From: Pseudomonas botevensis
GTDB taxonomy: Bacteria > Pseudomonadota > Gammaproteobacteria > Pseudomonadales > Pseudomonadaceae
Direction of reading: 5' to 3'
Assembly: GCF_019145475.1 (NCBI RefSeq)
Contig: NZ_JAHTKI010000025.1
Span: 22,098 to 86,097, forward strand
DNA length: 64,000 bases
This document shows positions 1 to 9,399 of the stretch, piece after piece (the first letter of the stretch is position 1; each line of letters opens with the position of its first letter). The position numbers were made by a program, and so were the translations under genes. The notes under the pieces were generated by a model. It had not been told where the DNA came from. It saw nothing but the letters and a program-made list of their open reading frames with translations, and made no database searches.

Positions 1-1247
1 CCGCTTATCGGCTCGATCCGGTGAAAGCCGCGTGGGACATCGGTTGCATCGTCCGTTGGCTCGATTACAACGACACCTGGCTCGCCGCCGAATGGGGGCA
101 TCCGTCGGATAACCTCGGCGGGATTCTCGCAGTGGCCGACCATCTGTCGCAAAAACGTCTGGCCAATGGCGAAGCGCCGCTGACTATTCGCCATGTGCTC
201 GAAGCGATGATCCTGGCCCATGAGATTCAAGGCGTGATCGCGCTGGAAAACTCCTTCAATCGCGTAGGCCTCGACCATGTGATCCTGGTGAAAGTCGCCT
301 CGACCGCCGTCACCGCCAAACTCATGGGCGCCAATCGTGAGCAACTGCTGTCGGCTTTGTCCCACGCGTTCGCCGATGGTCAGGCATTGCGCACCTATCG
401 CCATGCGCCCAACGCCGGGTCGCGCAAATCCTGGGCAGCAGGTGATGCATCGAGCCGGGGCGTGCGCCTGGCGGACATCGCGATGCGCGGCGAGATGGGC
501 ATTCCCGGAGTATTGACGGCAAAGCAGTGGGGTTTCTACGACGTGTTGTTCAGCCACACCAACAACGATCTGGCGCTCAAGCCCGAAGACAAGCGCCGGT
601 TCAGCTTCTCGCGACCGTTCGGCAGTTACGTGATGGAAAACGTGTTGTTCAAGATCAGCTTCCCCGCCGAGTTTCACGCGCAGACCGCGTGCGAGGCGGC
701 GGTGACCCTGCACCCGCAGGTGCGCAATCGCCTGCATGAAATCGACCGGATCGTCATCACCACCCACGAATCGGCGATTCGCATCATTTCCAAGGTCGGG
801 CCGTTGGCCAATGCTGCCGACCGTGACCACTGCATCCAGTACATGACCGCCGTGCCGCTGGCCTTCGGCAATCTGGTGGCCGAGCAGTACGAGGATGATT
901 TCCACAGGGCGCATCCGATCATCGATGTGCTGCGCGAAAAAATGGTCATCGTCGAAGAGCCGCGTTTCACCCGCGAATACCTGGAAGCCGACAAACGCTC
1001 GATTGCCAACGCGGTGCAGGTGTTTTTCAAGGACGGTTCCAGCACCGATAACGTGGTGGTGGAGTACCCGATCGGCCATCGCCGGCGCCGTGCGGAGGGC
1101 ATTCCGTTGCTGGAGGACAAGTTCAAGGCGAACCTGGCGACCCGGTTTGTCGGGCAACGGTGCGGGGAGATTTTTGCCCTGTGCAAGGATCAGGTGCGGC
1201 TTGAGGCCACGCCGGTGAATCGGTTCGTCGATTTGTTCGTTATCTGA
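1..1247 (+). CDS. prpD: 2-methylcitrate dehydratase PrpD, 5' end outside the window
   Basis: MmgE/PrpD-family dehydratase. It converts 2-methylcitrate to 2-methyl-cis-aconitate in the methylcitrate cycle of propionate breakdown. The frame is open from base 3, so the GTG at 21 is an internal valine and not the start. About 414 residues are visible; the family is about 490 long, so roughly 80 N-terminal residues lie upstream. Family-typical stretches are the WLDYNDTWLAAEWGHPSDN region near the visible start and the GDASSRGVRLADIA and EFHAQTACEAA segments. The rest of the prp operon is presumably upstream. Identification is confident. Confidence 0.93.
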   Translation, partial: AYRLDPVKAAWDIGCIVRWLDYNDTWLAAEWGHPSDNLGGILAVADHLSQKRLANGEAPLTIRHVLEAMILAHEIQGVIALENSFNRVGLDHVILVKVASTAVTAKLMGANREQLLSALSHAFADGQALRTYRHAPNAGSRKSWAAGDASSRGVRLADIAMRGEMGIPGVLTAKQWGFYDVLFSHTNNDLALKPEDKRRFSFSRPFGSYVMENVLFKISFPAEFHAQTACEAAVTLHPQVRNRLHEIDRIVITTHESAIRIISKVGPLANAADRDHCIQYMTAVPLAFGNLVAEQYEDDFHRAHPIIDVLREKMVIVEEPRFTREYLEADKRSIANAVQVFFKDGSSTDNVVVEYPIGHRRRRAEGIPLLEDKFKANLATRFVGQRCGEIFALCKDQVRLEATPVNRFVDLFVI

Positions 1248-1260
1248 CGGACCGCGTTAG

Positions 1261-1337
1261 CGCTCTTCGCGAGCAAGCCTGCTCCCACGCAACACATCCC
1301 AATGTGGGAGCGGCAGTGCGACTTGCCCGCGAAAGCG
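1261..1337. repeat. REP pair (REPIN-like inverted repeat)
   Basis: Two inverted copies of the Pseudomonas REP motif (cgcgagcaagc-ctgctcccac and gtgggagc-gcg-acttgcccgcga) fill the gap between convergent prpD and ppsR. It could fold on either strand and may help end transcription. Confidence 0.7.
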
Positions 1338-1357
1338 TCCGTCCAGGCGCGACAACC

Positions 1358-2176
1358 TTACTTGAACCGCCGCTCCACGCCTTTCTCCACGAGGATCTTC
1401 GCCGAAATCTCTTCCACCGAAAAATGCGTGGAGTTGATGTGCGGGATGTTCTCGCGGCGGAACAGGTTTTCCACCTCGCGCACTTCGAATTCGCACTGGG
1501 CGTAGCTCGAATAGCGGCTGTTGGGCTTGCGCTCATTGCGGATCGCGGTGAGGCGATCCGGGTCGATGGTCAGGCCGAACAGCTTGTGCTGGTGCGCGCG
1601 CAGGGCGGCCGGCAGTTGCAGGCGCTCCATATCGTCTTCGGTCAACGGATAGTTGGCCGCGCGGATGCCGAATTGCATCGCCATGTACAGGCACGTCGGC
1701 GTCTTACCACATCGCGACACGCCCACTAGTATCAGGTCGGCCTTGTCGTAATAGTGCGTGCGGGCGCCGTCGTCGTTGTCGAGGGCGAAGTTCACCGCCT
1801 CGATGCGCTCCATGTAATTGGAGTTGTGCCCGATCGAATGGGACTTGCCGACGGTGTAGGAAGAATGCTCGGTCAGTTCCTGCTCGAGAGGGGCGAGGAA
1901 GGTCGAGAAAATGTCGATCATGAAACCATTGGACGTTGCGAGAATCTCACGGATGTCCTGATTGACGATGGTGTCGAAGATGATCGGCCGGAAACCATCG
2001 GTTTCAGCGGCTTTGTTGATTTGTTGTACCATGGCCCGCGCTTTATCCACGCTGTCGATGTAGGGCCGCGTGAGTTTGCTGAAGGTAATGTTTTCGAACT
2101 GCGCCAGAAGGCTTTGACCCAGGGTTTCGGCAGTGATGCCGGTGCCATCGGAGATAAAGAAAGCAGATCGTTTCAT
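1358..2176 (-). CDS. ppsR: PEP synthase regulatory protein (kinase/pyrophosphorylase)
   Basis: DUF299-family bifunctional enzyme of 272 residues. Homologues inactivate PEP synthase by ADP-dependent phosphorylation of a threonine and reactivate it by phosphate-dependent removal. The N-terminus carries the family signature SDGTGITAETLG, and a P-loop GVSRCGKT lies at residues 152-159. I chose the ATG at 2176 because the family begins MKRSAFFISDGTG; the frame is open 22 codons further upstream, but that stretch is not conserved-looking. An AAGG ribosome site precedes it. It is transcribed divergently from ppsA, its target, a standard pairing. Confidence 0.95.
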   Translation of the reverse strand: MKRSAFFISDGTGITAETLGQSLLAQFENITFSKLTRPYIDSVDKARAMVQQINKAAETDGFRPIIFDTIVNQDIREILATSNGFMIDIFSTFLAPLEQELTEHSSYTVGKSHSIGHNSNYMERIEAVNFALDNDDGARTHYYDKADLILVGVSRCGKTPTCLYMAMQFGIRAANYPLTEDDMERLQLPAALRAHQHKLFGLTIDPDRLTAIRNERKPNSRYSSYAQCEFEVREVENLFRRENIPHINSTHFSVEEISAKILVEKGVERRFK

Positions 2177-2350
2177 TTGCACCTTGGGCCTTAAGCTAAT
2201 GAGTATTTCTGGATATGATAGGCGCGGTTTGTCGGCCGCCATTGGTCGGCATTCTCACTTATTTTCCAGGTCCAGGCCATACAACCGGCCAACGCTCCCC
2301 CGAGCCGCCGGTTTCTGAGCTTTTCCAACACAGTTAGTGGAGAGATCACC

Positions 2351-4726
2351 TTGGTAGAGTACGTAGTTTCCCTCGATAAGCTCGGCAAACACGATGTTGA
2401 GCATGTGGGGGGCAAGAACGCATCCCTGGGCGAGATGATCAGCAACCTGGCTGGCGCCGGTGTTTCGGTGCCCGGTGGCTTCGCCACGACAGCTCAGGCA
2501 TATCGTGATTTCCTGGAACTGAGCGGTCTGAATGACCAGATCCACAAGGCCCTCGACGCCCTGGACGTCGACGATGTCAACGCCCTCGCCAAGACCGGCG
2601 CGCAAATCCGCCAGTGGATCATGGAAGCCGAATTCCCTGAAAAACTGAACGCCGAAATCCGCACCGCATTCGCTGCGCTGTCGGCCGGCAATCCTGATGT
2701 GGCCGTGGCCGTGCGTTCCTCCGCCACCGCCGAAGACTTGCCGGACGCGTCCTTCGCCGGCCAGCAGGAAACCTTCCTGAACATCCGTGGCGTGGAAAAC
2801 GTCATCCGCGCCGCCAAAGAAGTGTTCGCGTCGCTGTTCAACGACCGTGCGATTTCCTACCGCGTACACCAGGGCTTCGACCACAAACTGGTCGCCCTGT
2901 CGGCCGGCGTGCAGCGCATGGTGCGTTCGGAAACCGGCACCGCCGGCGTGATGTTCACCCTCGATACCGAATCCGGCTTCCGTGACGTGGTGTTCATCAC
3001 CGGCGCCTACGGCCTGGGCGAAACCGTCGTGCAGGGCGCGGTGAACCCGGACGAATTCTATGTCCACAAAGGGACGCTGGCCGCCGGTCGTCCGGCGATT
3101 CTGCGCCGCAACCTGGGCAGCAAGGCCATCAAGATGATCTACGGCGACGAGGCCAAGGCCGGTCGTTCGGTCAAGACCGTCGATGTCGACAAGGCCGAGC
3201 GTGCGCGTTTCTGCCTGACCGACGCCGAAGTCAGCGAACTGGCCAAGCAGGCGATGATCATCGAGAAGCACTACCAGTGCCCGATGGACATCGAATGGGC
3301 CAAAGACGGTGACGACGGCAAGCTGTACATCGTGCAGGCCCGTCCGGAAACCGTGAAGAGCCGTACTCAGGCCAACGTCATGGAACGTTACCTGTTGAAA
3401 GAAACCGGCACCGTGCTGGTGGAAGGCCGGGCGATCGGCCAGCGCATCGGCGCGGGCAAGGTGCGCATCATCAAGGACGTCTCCGAGATGGACAAGGTCC
3501 AGCCGGGCGACGTGCTGGTTTCCGACATGACCGACCCGGACTGGGAACCGGTGATGAAGCGCGCCAGCGCCATCGTCACCAACCGTGGCGGGCGTACCTG
3601 CCACGCGGCGATCATTGCCCGTGAGCTGGGGATTCCTGCAGTCGTCGGTTGCGGCAACGCCACTCAACTGTTGAAGGACGGTCAGGGCGTGACCGTGTCC
3701 TGCGCCGAAGGCGACACCGGTTACATCTTCGAAGGCGAACTGGGCTTCGACATCAAGAAGAACTCCGTGGATGCCATGCCGGAGCTGCCGTTCAAGATCA
3801 TGATGAACGTCGGCAACCCGGACCGCGCATTCGACTTCGCGCAACTGCCGAACGCCGGTGTGGGCCTGGCCCGTCTGGAATTCATCATCAACCGCATGAT
3901 CGGCGTACACCCTAAAGCGCTGCTGAACTACGACGGCCTGCCGCAGGACATCAAGGAAAGCGTCGACAAGCGCATCGCCGGTTACGACGATCCGGTCGGT
4001 TTCTACGTCGAGAAACTGGTCGAAGGCATCAGCACCCTGGCCGCGGCATTTGCACCGAAGAAGGTCATCGTGCGTCTGTCGGACTTCAAGTCCAACGAAT
4101 ACGCCAACCTGATCGGCGGCAAGCTGTACGAGCCGGAAGAAGAGAACCCGATGCTGGGCTTCCGTGGCGCTTCGCGTTACATCAGCGAATCGTTCCGTGA
4201 CTGCTTCGAACTCGAATGCCGCGCGCTGAAACGCGTACGCAACGAGATGGGCCTGACCAACGTCGAAATCATGGTGCCGTTCGTGCGTACCCTCGGCGAA
4301 GCCAGCCAGGTGGTCGATCTGCTCGCTGAAAACGGCCTGGCCCGTGGCGACAACGGCCTGCGCGTGATCATGATGTGCGAACTGCCGTCCAACGCGATTC
4401 TCGCCGAGGAGTTCCTCGAATTCTTCGACGGCTTCTCCATCGGTTCCAACGACCTGACCCAGTTGACCCTGGGCCTGGATCGCGACTCGGGGATCATCGC
4501 GCACCTGTTCGACGAGCGGAATCCGGCGGTCAAGAAGCTGTTGGCCAACGCGATTGCCGCGTGCAACAAGGCCGGCAAATACATCGGTATCTGCGGTCAG
4601 GGGCCTTCGGACCACCCGGATCTGGCCAAGTGGCTGATGGAGCAGGGCATCGAAAGCGTGTCGCTGAACCCGGACACCGTGCTGGAAACCTGGTTCTTCC
4701 TGGCGGAAGGCCAGGGCGCGGAATAA
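2351..4726 (+). CDS. ppsA: Phosphoenolpyruvate synthase
   Basis: Converts pyruvate and ATP to PEP, AMP and phosphate, the entry step of gluconeogenesis from C3 compounds. At 791 residues it is full length. Domain order: N-terminal ATP-grasp (GGKNASLGEM near residue 20, SSATAEDLPDASFAGQQET near 120), swivelling phosphohistidine domain with the catalytic His at about 418 (GGRTCHAA), and PEP-binding barrel with the catalytic Cys at about 748 (GICGQGPSDHPD). The start is TTG at 2351, preceded by a GGAGAG ribosome site; no ATG at the right place would give the conserved MVEYVVSL start. It is divergent from ppsR across about 170 bases holding both promoters. Confidence 0.97.
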   Translation: MVEYVVSLDKLGKHDVEHVGGKNASLGEMISNLAGAGVSVPGGFATTAQAYRDFLELSGLNDQIHKALDALDVDDVNALAKTGAQIRQWIMEAEFPEKLNAEIRTAFAALSAGNPDVAVAVRSSATAEDLPDASFAGQQETFLNIRGVENVIRAAKEVFASLFNDRAISYRVHQGFDHKLVALSAGVQRMVRSETGTAGVMFTLDTESGFRDVVFITGAYGLGETVVQGAVNPDEFYVHKGTLAAGRPAILRRNLGSKAIKMIYGDEAKAGRSVKTVDVDKAERARFCLTDAEVSELAKQAMIIEKHYQCPMDIEWAKDGDDGKLYIVQARPETVKSRTQANVMERYLLKETGTVLVEGRAIGQRIGAGKVRIIKDVSEMDKVQPGDVLVSDMTDPDWEPVMKRASAIVTNRGGRTCHAAIIARELGIPAVVGCGNATQLLKDGQGVTVSCAEGDTGYIFEGELGFDIKKNSVDAMPELPFKIMMNVGNPDRAFDFAQLPNAGVGLARLEFIINRMIGVHPKALLNYDGLPQDIKESVDKRIAGYDDPVGFYVEKLVEGISTLAAAFAPKKVIVRLSDFKSNEYANLIGGKLYEPEEENPMLGFRGASRYISESFRDCFELECRALKRVRNEMGLTNVEIMVPFVRTLGEASQVVDLLAENGLARGDNGLRVIMMCELPSNAILAEEFLEFFDGFSIGSNDLTQLTLGLDRDSGIIAHLFDERNPAVKKLLANAIAACNKAGKYIGICGQGPSDHPDLAKWLMEQGIESVSLNPDTVLETWFFLAEGQGAE

Positions 4727-4781
4727 GGCGTGAATGAAGCCCTGATCTGCCTGTGCAGGTCGGGGCTTTGAGATTGAAGTA

Positions 4782-4812
4782 GGGCGGGCTCCAGTGGATG
4801 CCGCCCTTTTTT
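4782..4812 (+). terminator. Intrinsic terminator after ppsA
   Basis: GGGCGG and CCGCCC arms around a 13-base loop, followed by six T. A weaker GC hairpin (AAGCCC...GGGCTT) lies just upstream at 4738-4770. Position and polarity fit ppsA termination, and it argues against the TTG at 4811 as start of the next gene. Confidence 0.8.
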
Positions 4813-4825
4813 GTGCAAGAGCATT

Positions 4826-5815
4826 ATGCAAAGCAGCAGCAACCTATTTCCTGTCGCCCTGATCAGCGCCGAACGGCGCGGCGATCTGAGCGAAGACGTT
4901 TATCGTTTGAAACCGGGCAACAGCCCCGACTGGTCCGTGGAAATCGCGGTGACCCGTCTCGGCATGGCCGACGAGCCGGCGACACGCGGCGTGCCGGTGA
5001 TCCTGCTGCACGGCAGTTTTTCCAACCGACGCTTCTGGTTTTCGCCCAAAGGCCTGGGGCTGGGCGCCTACCTGACGCGCCTGGGGTTCGATGTGTGGAT
5101 TCCGGAGATGCGTGGCCACGGCTTGTCCCAGCGCAACGAGGACTACCGGCGCAATCGCGTCGCCGACTACGCCCGCTACGATCTGCCGGCGATTGCCGCG
5201 TTCGTGCGTGAGCAGAGCGGCCAGATTCCACACTGGATCGGCCATTCGCTGGGCGGCATCACGCTGGCGGCTGCGCTGGGCGGTGAATACCTCGGCGAGC
5301 CAGCGGTGGCGTCGGCGGCGTTCTTTGGCACCCAGGTGAGTCGTACCTATTGGCCGCTGAAGATTCCGCCGGTGGAGTGGAGCAGCCGCTTCATTCTCAA
5401 GCGCTTTGCCCAACTGTCCGGCTCGCGCCTCAAGCGTGGCCCCGAGGACGAGCCGATCGGTCTGGCGCTGGAAAGCATGCGCTGGTACGGCTTGTTCGGC
5501 CGTTTCGGCGACAAGGACAAGGATTGGTGGGCGGGCCTGGCCGATGTGCGGGTGCCGGTGCTGGCGGTGACCGCTGCCGGAGATCATCAGGATCCGGCCT
5601 GGGCCTGCCGTAAGCTGTTCGAGCAGATCGGCTCCGAGCACAAGCAGTTCATCAATCTGGGACGTGAGCAGGGCTTCAACGACAATTTCGGCCATGTCGA
5701 GATGCTGGTGAGCAAGGCTGCGCAAGCCGAAGTCTGGCCGCTGGTGGCGCGCTGGCTGGCGGATCAACAGACGCCGTTGCTGGGCGAGAAGGCGGATCTG
5801 GCGGCAGCGGTGTGA
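4826..5815 (+). CDS. Alpha/beta hydrolase
   Basis: A 329-residue alpha/beta-hydrolase fold protein with the oxyanion-side HG motif (LLHGSFSNRRF, about residue 62) and the nucleophile elbow GHSLGG with Ser at about 141. A C-terminal GHVEMLV supplies a plausible catalytic His. I start at the ATG at 4826; an in-frame TTG at 4811 sits inside the ppsA terminator. There is no signal peptide, so it is probably cytoplasmic. Substrate unknown: it resembles lipase/esterase-like hydrolases found after ppsA in pseudomonads. Its own promoter must lie in the short gap behind the terminator, or it depends on read-through. Confidence 0.85.
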   Translation: MQSSSNLFPVALISAERRGDLSEDVYRLKPGNSPDWSVEIAVTRLGMADEPATRGVPVILLHGSFSNRRFWFSPKGLGLGAYLTRLGFDVWIPEMRGHGLSQRNEDYRRNRVADYARYDLPAIAAFVREQSGQIPHWIGHSLGGITLAAALGGEYLGEPAVASAAFFGTQVSRTYWPLKIPPVEWSSRFILKRFAQLSGSRLKRGPEDEPIGLALESMRWYGLFGRFGDKDKDWWAGLADVRVPVLAVTAAGDHQDPAWACRKLFEQIGSEHKQFINLGREQGFNDNFGHVEMLVSKAAQAEVWPLVARWLADQQTPLLGEKADLAAAV

Positions 5816-6041
5816 GCAAAGCGCTCTGAAAAGGGCATTTCGTTCAGGTCGGCATGCGGCTAAGATATGACGCATTGAGCGATTCTGGTCATATTTGGTG
5901 GCTGTTTAGCGATTACGTTTCAGCGTTTGTTCAGGTTCGCTCAGCGACCATGGCATGAACTAAGGTAAACAGCGACCGCCGGAACTCGTCTCCCCAGAGA
6001 GCGACATTCTTGATCGTCTTCCTTGTTACAGGAGTTTTTCG

Positions 6042-6533
6042 ATGAACCATTACCTCACGCCTGACCTGTGCGACGCCTATCCGGAGCTGGTGCAGGTGCT
6101 GGAACCGATGTTCAGCAATTTCGGCGGCCGCGACTCCTTCGGCGGCGAAATCGTGACCATCAAGTGCTTCGAAGACAACTCGCTGGTCAAGGAACAAGCC
6201 GAACTCAAGGGCAATGGCAAGGTGCTGGTGGTCGATGGTGGCGGTTCTTTGCGCCGTGCGCTGCTGGGCGACATGATCGCCGAGAAGGCCGCGAAAAACG
6301 GTTGGGAAGGGATGGTGATCTACGGCTGCATCCGCGACGTTGACGTCATTGCCCAGACTGACCTGGGGGTTCAGGCCCTTGCCAGCCATCCGATGAAAAC
6401 CGACAAGCGCGGTATCGGCGACCTCAACGTCCCGGTGACCTTCGCCGGTGTGACCTTCCAGCCGGGCCAATACATTTACGCGGACAACAACGGCGTGATC
6501 GTTTCGCCAAGCCCGCTGAAAATGCCTGAATAA
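6042..6533 (+). CDS. rraA: RraA family protein (ribonuclease E regulator / HMG aldolase family)
   Basis: A 163-residue RraA/MenG-family protein. Family members either inhibit RNase E or, when they carry the G-x20-R-D motif, act as metal-dependent 4-hydroxy-4-methyl-2-oxoglutarate/oxaloacetate aldolases. The motif is present here (GDMIAEKAAKNGWEG...CIRDVD), so aldolase or decarboxylase activity is plausible. The sequence alone does not separate the two roles. A good AGGAG ribosome site lies 8 bases before the ATG. It is followed closely by cmaX; a small gap suggests possible co-transcription. Confidence 0.9.
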   Translation: MNHYLTPDLCDAYPELVQVLEPMFSNFGGRDSFGGEIVTIKCFEDNSLVKEQAELKGNGKVLVVDGGGSLRRALLGDMIAEKAAKNGWEGMVIYGCIRDVDVIAQTDLGVQALASHPMKTDKRGIGDLNVPVTFAGVTFQPGQYIYADNNGVIVSPSPLKMPE

Positions 6534-6557
6534 ATCGCGGTACGCACAGGGGTGAGG

Positions 6558-7553
6558 ATGTTCGAGGAAGAAAACGCGCAGTGGGGGCTGGTGCATGCCC
6601 TGGTGCTGGACGGTAAAGGCGGTGCGCGTTCGATAGCCCGGACTGAACTCGATGACTTGCAGCTCCAGGCCCATGAAAGCCTGTGGCTGCACTGGGATCG
6701 CAGTCACCCGCAGACCCAGACCTGGTTGCGCAAATCCAGTGGGCTCAACGAGTTCGCCTGCGACCTGCTGCTGGAAGAAAACACCCGTCCACGCCTGTTG
6801 CCGTTGCCGGACTCCGAGCTGTTGCTGTTTTTGCGCGGGGTGAACCTCAATCCCGGGGCCGAGCCGGAAGACATGGTCTCGGTGCGGATCTTCGCCGCCG
6901 CGCAACGGGTGATTTCCCTGCGTTTGCGGCCATTGCGCGCCACGGATGAACTGCTGGCATTGCTCGGTGAAGGCAAGGGGCCGAAAACCTCCTCCGAACT
7001 GATCCTCTATCTGGCGCAGTTTCTCACCAACAAGGTGCAGGATCTGGTTACTTGCCTCTCCGAAGTGGTCGATGAAGAGGAAGAAAAGCTGGATGCCGAC
7101 GAACGGTATACCCCCGAGCATGGTGCCATTTTGCACATCCGGCGACGGGCGGCCGGACTGAAACGTTTCCTCGCACCGCAGCGGGATATTTTCGGCCAGT
7201 TGAGCCGGATCCGGTTGCCGTGGTTCGTGGATGACGATGCCGATTACTGGAACGAATTGAACAACAGCCTGACCCGTTACCTCGAAGAGCTCGAATTGAC
7301 CCGAGAGCGCGTGGGGCTTGTGCTGGAGGCCGAAGACCGGCGCTTGAGCGTGCGCATGAACCGCACGATGTATCGCTTCGGAATCATCACCGGGATCTTC
7401 CTGCCGATGAGTTTTCTCACCGGCCTGCTGGGTATCAATGTCGGTGGAATTCCACTCTCCGGGAGCCCGTATGGCTTCCTGGTGGCGTGCCTGCTGATGG
7501 TGGCGGTAGCGCTCGGGCAATGGTGGTTGTTCCGCCGTTTGCGCTGGGTATGA
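6558..7553 (+). CDS. cmaX: CorA-like magnesium/metal transporter CmaX
   Basis: A 331-residue CorA/ZntB-superfamily channel: a large soluble N-terminal domain, then two C-terminal membrane helices (FGIITGIFLPMSFLTGLLG and FLVACLLMVAVALGQWW). The loop motif is GINVGG, replacing the GMN of classical CorA, as in ZntB. Start at ATG 6558, with AGGGG five bases upstream; the GTG at 6552 overlaps that site. The neighbours crfX, cmpX, sigX and oprF identify it as CmaX rather than a stand-alone ZntB. The ion it carries cannot be read from the sequence. Confidence 0.88.
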   Translation: MFEEENAQWGLVHALVLDGKGGARSIARTELDDLQLQAHESLWLHWDRSHPQTQTWLRKSSGLNEFACDLLLEENTRPRLLPLPDSELLLFLRGVNLNPGAEPEDMVSVRIFAAAQRVISLRLRPLRATDELLALLGEGKGPKTSSELILYLAQFLTNKVQDLVTCLSEVVDEEEEKLDADERYTPEHGAILHIRRRAAGLKRFLAPQRDIFGQLSRIRLPWFVDDDADYWNELNNSLTRYLEELELTRERVGLVLEAEDRRLSVRMNRTMYRFGIITGIFLPMSFLTGLLGINVGGIPLSGSPYGFLVACLLMVAVALGQWWLFRRLRWV

Positions 7554-7616
7554 AGATGCGTCATGTGACCCGACCAAATTTGCCCGCGTCTTTCACAGAC
7601 ATCACGAGAGGTGCGT

Positions 7617-7865
7617 ATGCACGATCCGTTTGAACAGTCTTTGCGCGACATGCTCAACGCCTCGCCGTCCGGCCGCGACGACGATGCGTGCCTGGGCCGC
7701 GTACTCAAAACCGCCAACCGCCAGGTCGGCGCCGGCGATCTGTTCAGCCTGCTGGGCCGCTGGCTGCCCGCGCTGATGATCGCCCTGAACAACGGATCGG
7801 CCCATGTCGCTCCGGTTTCCCGTCTTCGTAAACCTACCGCTCGCACTGCTGATAAGGCTGATTGA
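7617..7865 (+). CDS. crfX: Conserved small protein CrfX
   Basis: An 82-residue protein with no recognised domain and no membrane segment. It is identified by position: between the CorA-like gene and the mechanosensitive-channel gene upstream of sigX, where pseudomonads have crfX. ATG 7617 follows a GAGAGG site; the GTG at 7611 is too close to that site to be the start. It ends two bases before cmpX, so the two are probably translationally coupled. Its role is not understood; it is linked in the literature to sigX-associated cell-envelope regulation. Confidence 0.85.
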   Translation: MHDPFEQSLRDMLNASPSGRDDDACLGRVLKTANRQVGAGDLFSLLGRWLPALMIALNNGSAHVAPVSRLRKPTARTADKAD

Positions 7866-7867
7866 AT

Positions 7868-8692
7868 ATGGAACTTGATCTCTGGACTCAGAGCCTCGTC
7901 ACTGCAATGACTGCGTTGTGGACCAAAGTCGCTAATTTCATTCCCAACCTGTTCGGTGCGCTGGTCGTGCTGTTGTTGGGTTTTGTCGTGGCCAAGCTGC
8001 TGGACACCTTGCTGTCCAAACTGCTCGCCAAACTCGGCCTCGATCGCCTGATGGGCGGCACCGGCCTGACCAAACTGATGTCCCGCGCCGGGTTGCAAGT
8101 GCCGATTTCGACCTTGATCGGCAAAATCGTCTATTGGTTCGTTCTGCTGATTTTCCTGGTTTCTGCAGCAGAATCCCTTGGCCTTGAGCGAGTTTCAGCT
8201 ACGCTGGACATGCTGGCGCTGTATGTGCCGAAAGTTTTCGGCGCTGCGCTGGTGCTGCTGGTAGGTGTATTGCTGGCGCAACTGGCGAATGGTCTGGTGC
8301 GCGGCGCGGCAGAAGGCGTCGGTCTGGACTACGCTTCGGGATTGGGGCGCATTGCCCAGGGGCTGGTGATCATCATCAGCATCTCGGTCGCGATCAGTCA
8401 GCTCGAAGTCAAGACCGACCTGCTGAACCATGTGATCGTCATCGTATTGATTACCGTTGGTCTGGCCGTCGCGCTGGCCATGGGTTTGGGAAGCCGGGAA
8501 ATTGCCGGTCAGATTCTTGCGGGAATCTATGTGCGTGAGTTGTATCAGGTTGGGCAACAAGTGCGTGTTGGCGAGGTCGAAGGGCAGATCGAGGAGATCG
8601 GCACGGTGAAGACCACATTGCTGACCGATGAGGGTGAGCTAGTCTCACTCTCCAATCGGATCCTGCTGGAACAGCATGTGAGTAGCCGCTAA
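7868..8692 (+). CDS. cmpX: Small-conductance mechanosensitive channel-like membrane protein CmpX
   Basis: A 274-residue MscS-related inner-membrane protein. Several hydrophobic helices are visible: around residues 20-40, 78-98, 115-140 and 155-200. They are followed by an MscS-like beta segment (VRVGEVEGQIEEIGTVKTTLLTDEGELVSLSN). An N-terminal TM_helix-type repeat with Gly/Leu-rich segments is present. ATG 7868 is preferred over the upstream TTG. In other pseudomonads CmpX influences sigX activity and c-di-GMP levels, and this gene directly precedes sigX here. Confidence 0.88.
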   Translation: MELDLWTQSLVTAMTALWTKVANFIPNLFGALVVLLLGFVVAKLLDTLLSKLLAKLGLDRLMGGTGLTKLMSRAGLQVPISTLIGKIVYWFVLLIFLVSAAESLGLERVSATLDMLALYVPKVFGAALVLLVGVLLAQLANGLVRGAAEGVGLDYASGLGRIAQGLVIIISISVAISQLEVKTDLLNHVIVIVLITVGLAVALAMGLGSREIAGQILAGIYVRELYQVGQQVRVGEVEGQIEEIGTVKTTLLTDEGELVSLSNRILLEQHVSSR

Positions 8693-8782
8693 CCCGGCAA
8701 ACCCTGCTAATGTATGCCGCCGCAAAATGCCAGCAGGTGCTGGCTGCGGTGGACATTGACCTGACTGTCGGCACGACTTGTT

Positions 8783-9373
8783 TTGAATAAAGCCCAAACG
8801 CTATCCACGCGCTACGACCCCCGCGAGCTCTCCGATGAGGAGTTGGTCGCGCGCTCGCATACCGAGCTTTTTCACGTGACGCGCGCCTACGAAGAACTGA
8901 TGCGGCGTTACCAGCGAACATTATTTAACGTTTGTGCACGATATCTTGGGAACGATCGCGACGCAGACGATGTCTGTCAGGAAGTGATGCTGAAGGTGCT
9001 GTACGGACTGAAGAACTTCGAGGGGAAATCGAAGTTCAAAACGTGGCTGTACAGCATCACTTACAACGAATGCATCACGCAGTATCGGAAAGAACGGCGA
9101 AAGCGTCGCTTGATGGACGCATTGAGTCTTGACCCCCTCGAGGAAGCGTCCGAAGAAAAGGCGCCGAAACCCGAAGAGAAGGGCGGACTTGATCGCTGGC
9201 TGGTGTATGTGAACCCGATTGACCGTGAAATTCTGGTGCTACGTTTTGTCGCAGAGCTGGAGTTTCAGGAGATCGCAGACATCATGCACATGGGTTTGAG
9301 TGCGACAAAAATGCGGTACAAACGTGCTCTAGATAAATTGCGTGAGAAATTTGCAGGCATTGCTGAAACTTAG
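8783..9373 (+). CDS. sigX: ECF sigma factor SigX
   Basis: A 196-residue extracytoplasmic-function sigma factor. Region 2 runs from about residue 35 to 100 (RYQRTLFNVCARYLGNDRDADDVCQEV, then the promoter-melting part around FKTWLYSITYNECITQYRK). Region 4 is at 140-190 (DREILVLRFVAELEFQEIADIMHMG). The start is TTG at 8783, giving the family N-terminus MNKAQTLSTRYDPREL; no ATG or GTG fits. No anti-sigma gene follows, which is typical of SigX. It lies directly upstream of its known target oprF. Confidence 0.93.
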   Translation: MNKAQTLSTRYDPRELSDEELVARSHTELFHVTRAYEELMRRYQRTLFNVCARYLGNDRDADDVCQEVMLKVLYGLKNFEGKSKFKTWLYSITYNECITQYRKERRKRRLMDALSLDPLEEASEEKAPKPEEKGGLDRWLVYVNPIDREILVLRFVAELEFQEIADIMHMGLSATKMRYKRALDKLREKFAGIAET

Positions 9374-9399
9374 TTCGGCGCAAATATCTCTTACGTGTA

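Noticed and set aside
2255..4831. Open frame of 858 codons antisense to ppsA
   Set aside because: Long antisense frames are common in GC-rich codon-biased DNA. It mirrors ppsA exactly, has no known domain and ends in a His/Val/Arg-rich composition typical of shadow frames.
6558..7553. Naming this gene zinc transporter ZntB
   Set aside because: The fold is the same, but crfX, cmpX, sigX and oprF directly downstream identify it as CmaX; ion specificity is not visible.
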